DNA from: Coriaria nepalensis
Lineage: Eukaryota > Streptophyta > Magnoliopsida > Cucurbitales > Coriariaceae
NCBI GenBank assembly: GCA_027186245.1
Contig: CP114492.1
Location: 7,080,501-7,144,500 of the forward strand
DNA length: 64,000 nucleotides
Direction of reading: 5' to 3'
Position numbers and translations under genes: made by a program. The first letter of the stretch is position 1, and each line of letters begins with the position of its first letter. Under the pieces are notes generated by a model. It was not told the origin of the DNA. It did not search any database and saw nothing but the letters and a program-made list of their open reading frames with translations. Of this stretch, positions 55,914 to 64,000 are shown piece after piece.

Positions 55914-58900
55914 ATGTCTCCGACACAGTCACAGTCTGAAAGATGGCAATGGGAGAACGCCACCGCCGGCGCACTCGCCGGATTTTCCACCGTCGCTGCC
56001 ATGCATCCCCTCGACGTTGTCCGTACCAGGTTTCAAGGTAGTTAGTTCTATATGTTTCAAGGCATTATTTATTTTCTTAATCGGTCTGAAGGTTGATTTT
56101 TCTAAGCTTTGAGTAATGATTTCGTTTGGGAAATGATTTTGATTTGGTAGTTAATGACGGCCGTGTTTCCAATCATCCGTTTTACAAGAATACGGCTCAC
56201 GCTGTTTACTCCATAGCTCGCTTTGAGGTTGTTTCTCTGTCCTACTGCTTATTTGTTTACCTGACCTAAGTCGTGTTCTCCGTTTTCCCTCACATTAAAT
56301 TCAGTATGAAGGATTTGTTTCTTCTAAAGTCTATGAAATTCAGCGAAACTGAGTCGTTGGTAAGAAACTGATTGAGCTAATTGCTTATGTCATGCTTTGA
56401 TAGCATGTTGATCATGTTCAGAGATCTAAAATCCGCATACCATTCTTTCTTTTTCAGTTATGTTTTATCCGCTGTCCAATGAATTTGTATTAGTGATCTC
56501 ATTTATCAAGTTTAAACTTATCATGTTGGAAAAATATGATCTTGATCAACACATTATTGCATTTCAGGGTTTACGAGGATTATATGCCGGCTTCTTTCCT
56601 GCTGTTTTAGGGTCAACCGTCTCGTGGGGTTTATATTTCTTCTTGTAAGTGACAATGTGATTGTTTCCTAGGCCTGGTTTTGCGCTTGTTTGCTTTTATT
56701 TTTCTCTCCAATGTCATACGTGCCAGGAAGCTGGTGAATTTAATTGTCTATTTATAGTCTATTTGGCTCTTGATAATAGGCTTTATAATGTGAGGTAATA
56801 AACGTCCCTAATTATATTGTTGACTGTAGTTGTTTGGAAATGCTTGTTACTGAGGAATAGCTCTTTCAATTTATTACAATTTTCAGACATAGCTATTACA
56901 GAGTGAAAATGGTACAAATAATTTCACCAAATAAGCGCTAGAACGCTATAAATTTAATTTATTATAATATAATACATATCCTATAAAAAAAACAGAGAAT
57001 AGGGTATGAAAACTAGGTTATTTCTCTAAACTGATGTACACTTATTTATATTTCCCTTCTAGGATACAAAAGAGGAAAATAATCTTCCTAATTAAGAGGA
57101 AATAAAAGCAGATCCCTAGGATTACTATTCTAGGCCACTAATCTCTCTATTATCTAAATATAGCACCTAATCAAATATGGTACATAATTATAACATAATT
57201 ACTAATATTCTGGGAAGGCTTTCAACACTCCCCCTCAAGCTAGCATGAAGATATCACTCATGGAAAGCTTGCTAACTAAATTCTCGTGCAGCACCTTAGG
57301 GAGCCCTTTGGTGAGTATGTCTGCTGTTTGGCTAGCAGTAGGTATGTAAGACATGCATATCACGCCACTGTCTATCTTCTCCTTGATGAAATGTTTATCC
57401 ACTTCTACATGCTTTGTTCTGACATGTAGAATTGGATTGTGAGCTATAGAAATTGCCACCTTGTTGTCACAGTATAATTTGCGTTGGTATAGGAACCTTC
57501 AATTCTTCTAGGAGTCTATTAATCTATAACACTTCACAGAATCCATGTGCTACTGAGCGGAATTCTGCTTTAGCACTACTTCTTGCCACTACACTTTGTT
57601 TCTTGCTTCTTCAATTGACCAGATTTCCACCCTATAAAGGTGCAATAACCTAAGGTGGATCTTCTATCACTTACATTGCCTGCCCAATTTGCATCTGTGT
57701 AGGCCTCTACCTGAAGATGACCTCTATCTCTTAACAAAAGTCCTTTGCCTGGAGTCCCTTTGAGGTATCTCAAAATTCTGAACATAGAAGCTGTTGCTAC
57801 ATAGATTATGTTAGACCCCCGGTTTTGCATACTTACGTTAGGAGAAATAAGGCCTAGCATACTATAGTTATTATTATTATTAGTTGGATTATTAGTATTA
57901 TTAGTCTTATTATTATAGGGGGGGTTATTTTAGTAATTGGTGGCTAGTAAGGTAATAAGCAGCAGTAGGGTTAGGGTTTGGGCATTCATTGAGAATTTTG
58001 GAGAGTAAGAACTCTTAGGGAGAGACGGTCTACCTCTTGAATCATAGACCAATCTATGTTCTTTTGATTGTTTCGGTTTAGTCCTATTCGTATTTATCTA
58101 GACCGGGTCCTATCAAATTAGTCTCCCAACCAATCTTTGATAAGGTTCTCGGTCCACCACTTCATTAGAAGCTGTTGCTTTCAATTTCACATTAGGCTCA
58201 GTTGGAGTATCTGCTGCCTTACAACCAGTCATTCCTGTTTCTTTGAGTAGATCAAGAACGTATTTGCGTTGGTTGATGAAAATTCCCTCCTTGGACCTTG
58301 CAAACTCATTCCGAGGAAGTACTTCAACTTTCCTAGGTCCTTGATATCAAATTCTCCCTCAAGCTTCCTCTTCAAGTTACTGATCTCAAGATAATCATTA
58401 CCAGTCATGATTATGTCATCTACTTATACTACCAGGATGGCCACTTTACCTTCGGTGGAATGTTTGAAAAACAAGGTGTGGTCAACTTGGCTTTGTGAGA
58501 AATCATGTCTCCTAATGACATCTGCAAAACGCTCAAACCATGCTATAAGAGATTGCTTTAGTCCATTTAGAGCATTCTTCAACTTGCACATGTTGCCTCT
58601 TCCAAGTTTTCTTCAAATCCGGGTGGTAGGTTTGTATACACTTCTTGTACGTCTCCATTCAAAAAGGCATTTTTTTACGTCAAACTGATGAAGTGACCAA
58701 TTGGAGTTAATTGCAAGAGAAAGAAATATTCTGATACAATTAATCTTAGCAACAGGAGCAAAAGTCTCTTGGGAGTCAATACCATGAGTTAGAGTAAATC
58801 TTTTTGCTACGAGTCTCGCTTTGTATCTTTCCATACTTCCATCAACCTTACACCTCACTATAAACACCCATTTACACCCAACTGTCTTCTTATTTTTGGG

Positions 58901-61900
58901 TAGATCAATGACACTCCAAGTGTTATTCTTCCTAAGAGCATTCATCTCTTCCATCATAGCTAATCTCTTATTCGGATCACCCAAAGCTTCCTGAACAGTT
59001 CTTGGAATAGACGGATTAGAAATCCTATACACAAATGCTCTATGAGTGTTTGCCAATTTTTCATATGATAAATATTTTGCCATAGGATGTTGAGTGCATG
59101 TTCCGGTTCCTTTTCTTAATGCAATTGGAAGGTCAAGATCAGAAGTAGACATATTCGATGAATAAAGAGATAAAGAAGGAAGGGGAGTAGAAGGAAGGTT
59201 AACCTGAGTTGTAGGACTATTACTCATCATATTTGATTGAACAGCAGCTGGAGGAATAACTTGGTATGTAGTATGTTTGTGAAACCTTTTTCTGGTATAA
59301 ACCTAAAGATCAGGTTGAGGATTATGATCCATTGGAAGTACTTCTCGACTGTCTCTGATAAAATCACATCTGGAAAAGTAGAATTAAGAGTCGTACTACT
59401 CTGCCTGTCAACATCCTACGACACACTCAAGCAAGTCATGTGATCGGAGGCCCCTGAATCTATGATCCAAGGACCGGTTCTTCCAAGAATAGAAAGTGCC
59501 AAATAATTTCTACTTGTCTGTGCCATAGAACCAGTAGGAGCATCAGGTGATGAATAGGATTTTAGTAGTTTAAGAAGATGATCTAATTACTCTTTGCCAA
59601 ACAAAGATGACTCGGCCTCATTTGTTGTAGGTATGTTCTGTTCACCATGTTTGTTTGTCCTACCATTGGATGGTCTTCCATGCAGCTTATAGAAATTCTC
59701 TCGAGTATGATGCGTTTTTCCACCATAATCAAAACGCAGATTATTTCTGTCTCCTGCACACTGGATTTGGTAGGTTCTACGGCCGACTTGAGCTTCAGGA
59801 ATGGCCAAGGTTGACCCTTCCATAGACTAGGTTGATCCTGCAGCCTTTTTGCCCAACATCACATCTTCGACTTTCTTCTCTCCATACCTTTGCAAAGTCT
59901 TCCCCAATTGAAGGCATGGGATTTCTTCCAACTATTCAACCACGAACCTCATCATATTCAACATTCAAACCTGCAAGAAATTTGAAGATTCTGCCAGTAT
60001 TCACCATCTTCTTGTATTGATTGCAGTCCTCGGGTGATTTCCACTCGTAATCGTTGAATAAGTCCATATCCTACGATACACTCATTGCCTCACTCTGCCT
60101 TTCATCCACCATTGTTTTTGTTTCCCATGTTGCCACCAGCCACATGAAAGCATCACTCCCAGAATAGTATTCAAATATTGGAATACAAATTTAGTCCTTG
60201 AAAGTAAAGAAGTTGGTGCAGCCCTTTCGTTTAGCCATTTCTCTCTCTAAATTTCCTTACGCAATGGGTAATCATTTAAATGTTAATTAGATAACGTATA
60301 CATTCCACAAAATGGACTCTTTATTACTAGGATGATCTAATGTATATAGTGAATAAAAAATATTTTACCAACTTGCATTTATGAGTTACGCTTTTACCTT
60401 AGAACTCATTTTTTTGGAGGTGGTGTTTTTATTGTCAGCTTTCAAATCTTTGCTTGTTGAAAGCTTTTCCTTTAGTCGTAACTATCAGAAGAACCATGTA
60501 GTAATGTCCATATTTATTGTATATTACCTTTTGTTATGCAAGTAGAATTCAGGTTTATGACATATGTTTGTGTTTCAACTCGTATACCAAAAATATTTGC
60601 TCCGTAGCTATGGCCTAGCGAAACAGAGATATTCAGAAAACAGGGAAAAGGACCTAAGCCCCGGTCTTCATCTAGCTTCAGCAGCTGAAGCAGGAGCTTT
60701 GGTGAGTCAGCAAACTTTCTAAGTACGTACGTCATTATGAAGATAAAAGTGTGTGTCGCCATTTACCTACATCTGTTTTTGTCCTTATTCTGTGAAACTT
60801 CTTTATTAATTCTGTTGTTCCATAACATGTGAACCTACTGTCCTCAACGTGGTACTTCATATTGGAATCTCTGCAAATGATATTAGGATGAACTGATGAA
60901 GAGAGGGGAGTCATAGAGTCATTGACTTATATAATGTCTCAATTTGATATGTTGGGTCGCAAGAGGCTATGCATGAAGACAGTAGATCTAACTTCTAAGA
61001 AGTAAGAACTTTGGATATTGTTTTCCTCGAAATGGATGTTTATCATTTCCTCCAAGTCTGAGTATTTCAAAGGAGTATATCCTGTTTATGCATGAGTCTA
61101 GGAACTCTTTGAGGAATGAAAGAGGACAAGAAAAGGTCCTTATAATTCTATAGTGGAGTTTGGCTTCTTTTATTGTTGATGTTTTCAGAATTATGCATAT
61201 CCCATCTATTTTTTTCGTTTAGAAGGAATTCATCAGAAGTCGTGTCTTTTTTATTTTACTTTCAGGTTTCTTTGTGCACAAATCCCATTTGGGTTGTAAA
61301 AACAAGATTGCAGCTTCAGAATCCATTTCATCAATCCCAACCATATTCTGGGCTATTGGGTCTGCTCTACATCTTGCATTTACTTCATAATAATGTGCTC
61401 TCTGAGATTCCCTTAATCCTAGTGAGTCATTTATACCTTTGGATCTAAGTATTAGTTATCAAATCAAGCTAAATTATTTTCTTGAGCCCAACCTATGTAC
61501 TTAATCATCTTTAGGTCATGTAAATATGTCATAATAATGTTGATTCTTTCCAAATAGACATAGCTGAGGTTTTTTCAGTTTGAAACACAAAATATGTAAG
61601 CTAGTAGGGCATCTGAGGACTTAATACAATTTCTGAGGCTGTTTTTGGATATTTTTTCTTGCAAGTGCAATCAAGAATTGAGTAGTTTTTCTTCAGATTT
61701 ACGCCCATTAGTTGTCAGAATATAGGCAACTGCCCACTCAAATCTTTTGTTGCTGACCATCTTCTAACTGTTGTCCATTATCTTGATTACTTACCTTTTT
61801 GTGTGATCTGTCTGTATCTTTTATTGATCATTGCTCAGAAACCTTATGGTTCTTATCTCATTCCTCAACTTGCAGATGCCTTGAGAACCATCATTAGAGA

Positions 61901-63133
61901 GGAAGGATGGACTGCCCTCTACAAAGGGATTGTTCCTGGCCTTCTGCTGGTGATGGCCGTCTTTTAGCCTATATATTTTCATTTTCTAATCCTGGCTTGT
62001 TCACTAGCATGGATGATATTTTTAGTTTTTCACCCTCTCTCTGTGAACCTAAAAAATGCAAGTTATTATTTATTTATTTTCTTTAGGGACATGTTATTGA
62101 ATTTTACTGTGTGGCTCTCCTTTTGGCAACTCTGAGGTGTGTCTGCTGCTTCAGCAGGTTTCTCATGGAGCTGTTCAGTTCACAGTTTATGAAGAACTCC
62201 GTAGAGCAATGGTGAACTTGAAGTCAAAAGAAAGCAATAAGAATGTTGAACGTACTGAGAAGTTACTGGTAAATTGCTACAGTTTAGCTACATTAATACC
62301 ATGTATGTGCTTAATTGAAATTTTGATACCATTCACATTTAGTTTGTCTCAGTTGTACCTTTTAACTGTCTTGAATTTAGTTCTTGTGTTATTTTACGTC
62401 AGATATTGATTGTGCAAAATACCTATAGAAGAACCTTCTTATTTTTCTAATTGAACCATCTCAAAGATGGCCAGAGGGATTCCTACCTTCTCTCTCTCTC
62501 TGTTTTTTTTGTTCTCTTAATATTACCCTACCCCTCTTAATAGAATTCAGGCGATTATGCTGTTTTGGGAGCTTCCTCCAAAGTTGCTGCCATTCTTCTG
62601 ACATATCCATTCCAGGTTATACGAACTCGATTACAGGTATAGAAGTGACCATCATCTCTTACCATTTTGTTTCTGGTCAAAAATTGTTTAGGTTTCCAAG
62701 TAGAAACACAGGAAGCTTCTGAGATATGTTGATTTAACGGGAAACAACACACTGTAGCCTCATTTACTTGTGTTAATTGTTTAAAAGACGCGTCTTCTCT
62801 TTGCAGCAACGGCCTGCAAATGATGGAATTCCAAGATATATGGATAGTTTGCAGGTTATGAGGGATGCTATGAGGTAAAAATTAACTTTTACTCAGAAAT
62901 GTTTTTCGAATACAAAGATAATGAAACTTGGAAAAGTAAATAAACTGACAACAGCCGATCATTATAAATATTGTTTTATGTTGAACAATGAACATTGAAG
63001 GTATGAAGGGATTCGCGGATTTTATAGGGGAATCACACCAAACCTCCTGAAGAATGCTCCTGCTTCTTCAATTACATTTGTTGTTTATGAGAATGTCTTG
63101 CATTGGCTCAAGGCATCAAGAAGGAAAGAGTAA
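55914..63133 (+). CDS. FOLT1: Folate transporter, mitochondrial carrier family (FOLT1-like)
   Basis: Ten exons, 55914-56037, 56151-56227, 56568-56644, 60608-60701, 61266-61359, 61876-61949, 62158-62268, 62544-62636, 62807-62874 and 63001-63133, give 314 residues with intact phases. Three carrier repeats are visible, with signatures [22 protein letters not shown] and [11 protein letters not shown]. Trp in the second and Gln in the third replace the usual acidic residue, as in folate and NAD/pyrimidine carriers. [11 protein letters not shown] and [19 protein letters not shown] also match plant FOLT1, which carries folates across the chloroplast envelope. Six membrane helices are expected. The start [24 protein letters not shown] shows no cleavable transit peptide. 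Intron 3 is about 4 kb because it holds a decayed antisense Copia element. The other introns are short. Confidence 0.93.
56870..60240 (-). mobile_element. Decayed Copia retrotransposon inside FOLT1 intron 3
   Basis: Minus-strand order: gag start [10 protein letters not shown] (about 60235), gag body to about 59600, protease [14 protein letters not shown] (about 59450). A large gap follows where integrase should be. Then come RT entry ([26 protein letters not shown], 59000-58650), remnants of [17 protein letters not shown] with the RNase H YTDANWAG (about 57690), and a C-terminus [24 protein letters not shown] (to 57235). A purine tract TTGAGGGGGAG precedes a TGTTGAAAG.. LTR running from 57227 to about 56870. 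Stops and frameshifts are frequent. No second LTR was found on the gag side. The element is antisense to the host gene. Confidence 0.85.
57809..58115 (+). mobile_element. Solo LTR nested in the decayed Copia element
   Basis: 307 bp, starting TGTTAGACCCCCGG and ending GGGTCCTATCA (TG..CA). Flanks are GATTA (57804-57808) and AATTA (58116-58120), a 4 of 5 match. It splits the Copia pol after RLI. The coding pieces ..[13 protein letters not shown] and [17 protein letters not shown] lie on either side, with host pol sequence missing at the junction as well. The interior has TTATTATTA runs. A solo LTR arises by recombination between two LTRs. Parent family unknown. Confidence 0.7.
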
Positions 63134-64000
63134 AATTTTCTTCTCTCTATTTTTGCATATTTGTGCTTTAGGAAATCTGAGTTTCGAATGTGTTTAATAA
63201 GTTGCCGGCTTCGTATATAAATTGGTGGGTTTTATTAGCACAACTTATATCATCTTAAATATGTCTCTATTAAATAAGCTGTCAATCTCTTATATATATT
63301 ATCGTCAACAAAATCGACTTGAAAAGAGAAACCAATATAAAAGTAGCCCGTGACGATGTCACAATGCGTTTTTTCAAGATAAGAATAAGAATACCATCAA
63401 TGTCAAGACAAATAAGTAGATTGCAAGTACGATAATCATATCATCTTGGGAAAAATAGATACGAACAATCGCATAGCAGTAGGAGTCATTACGTTATTGT
63501 TAGGTAAGTTGAGCATATTATTTCAGTGGTATACATATAGGATTTGAACTGGCGTTGGATTTTGTTCTACTAAGATCTTCAAAAATCGAAATTGTTCTAA
63601 AACAAATGCGAAAATTGATTGGAAGATTTCACTCGCTATTGAAATTGGGGATATTAACAGGTTCAAATAAATAATTAAATAAGAATAATTATTTATTTAG
63701 AATGAAAATTTTATTTTTTTTATTCGTATCAAATTATGTGTCTTGATAATTAAAATAAGTATTTATTTATATTGAATTTTATTTTATATTTTTTAAATTC
63801 TATTATGATATTTAAGTAATTAAAATATTAGATGTAAAAAATTTATTATTTTTATTCATATTTATTATTTATTTAACTAAAGAAATATGAACAAATTATG
63901 TTTATTATTATTATTAATACTCATTCCTTATATAATAACTTTACAAACATTAAACAAAAATGTCATTTTCATTTTTATTCAATTTTCATTTTCATTTCCA
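63134..64000 (+). other. AT-rich spacer after FOLT1
   Basis: 3' flank of the carrier gene, then AT-rich DNA with ATTATTATT runs (63905-63915). No gene recognised up to the window end. Confidence 0.5.

Overview
The window is nuclear DNA of a flowering plant, almost certainly a eudicot. Genes are split by short GT-AG introns, spacers are AT-rich, and the products are plant families: SABATH methyltransferases, a class III peroxidase, a Y2SK2 dehydrin, an S1 bZIP with its sucrose-control uORF, and plant Copia, Gypsy and hAT elements. The species cannot be fixed from the sequence. No rRNA, tRNA, CRISPR or organellar block was seen. All exon joins are my own reading of splice signals, reading frame and family conservation, with no transcript evidence.

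Layout. 0.4-2.35 kb holds the 3' exons of an Era-like GTPase (+). 2.5-8.5 kb is decayed Copia sequence with diverged LTRs. 9.9-10.5 kb is a small membrane-anchored DUF761-type gene (+). A 5,295-bp Copia element with one open polyprotein frame, equal-length LTRs that look identical and a perfect 5-bp target duplication (10563-15857) sits 61 bp after its stop codon. Next come an hAT-type MITE, a GDSL esterase/lipase pseudogene (-), a long foldback repeat and an RNase H relic of a LINE (-). 22.2-28.4 kb holds two convergent SABATH carboxyl methyltransferase genes with a Ty3/Gypsy pol relic between them. 28.4-38 kb has no gene I can support. It holds a composite palindrome and minisatellite block (about 30.0-32.6 kb) and a decayed hAT transposase (-).

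38-50 kb is the gene-dense part: a Dim1-like U5 snRNP thioredoxin-fold protein (TXNL4B type, +), an S1 bZIP with uORFs (+), a membrane-anchored family GT4 glycosyltransferase (+), a small conserved protein of unknown role (-) and a dehydrin (+). After an AT-rich stretch with minisatellites come a secreted class III peroxidase (53.6-54.8 kb, +) and a mitochondrial-carrier-family folate transporter of FOLT1 type (55.9-63.1 kb, +). The carrier's third intron holds a decayed antisense Copia element that itself carries a solo LTR.

The genes form no operon or pathway cluster. Several are stress or hormone related (SABATH pair, dehydrin with ABRE and DRE motifs, peroxidase, bZIP with sucrose-sensing uORF). 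The rest are housekeeping genes (Era GTPase, TXNL4B, GT4, FOLT1). The least explained structure is the palindrome/minisatellite block at 30.0-32.6 kb. The clearest recent event is the Copia insertion at 10.6 kb.
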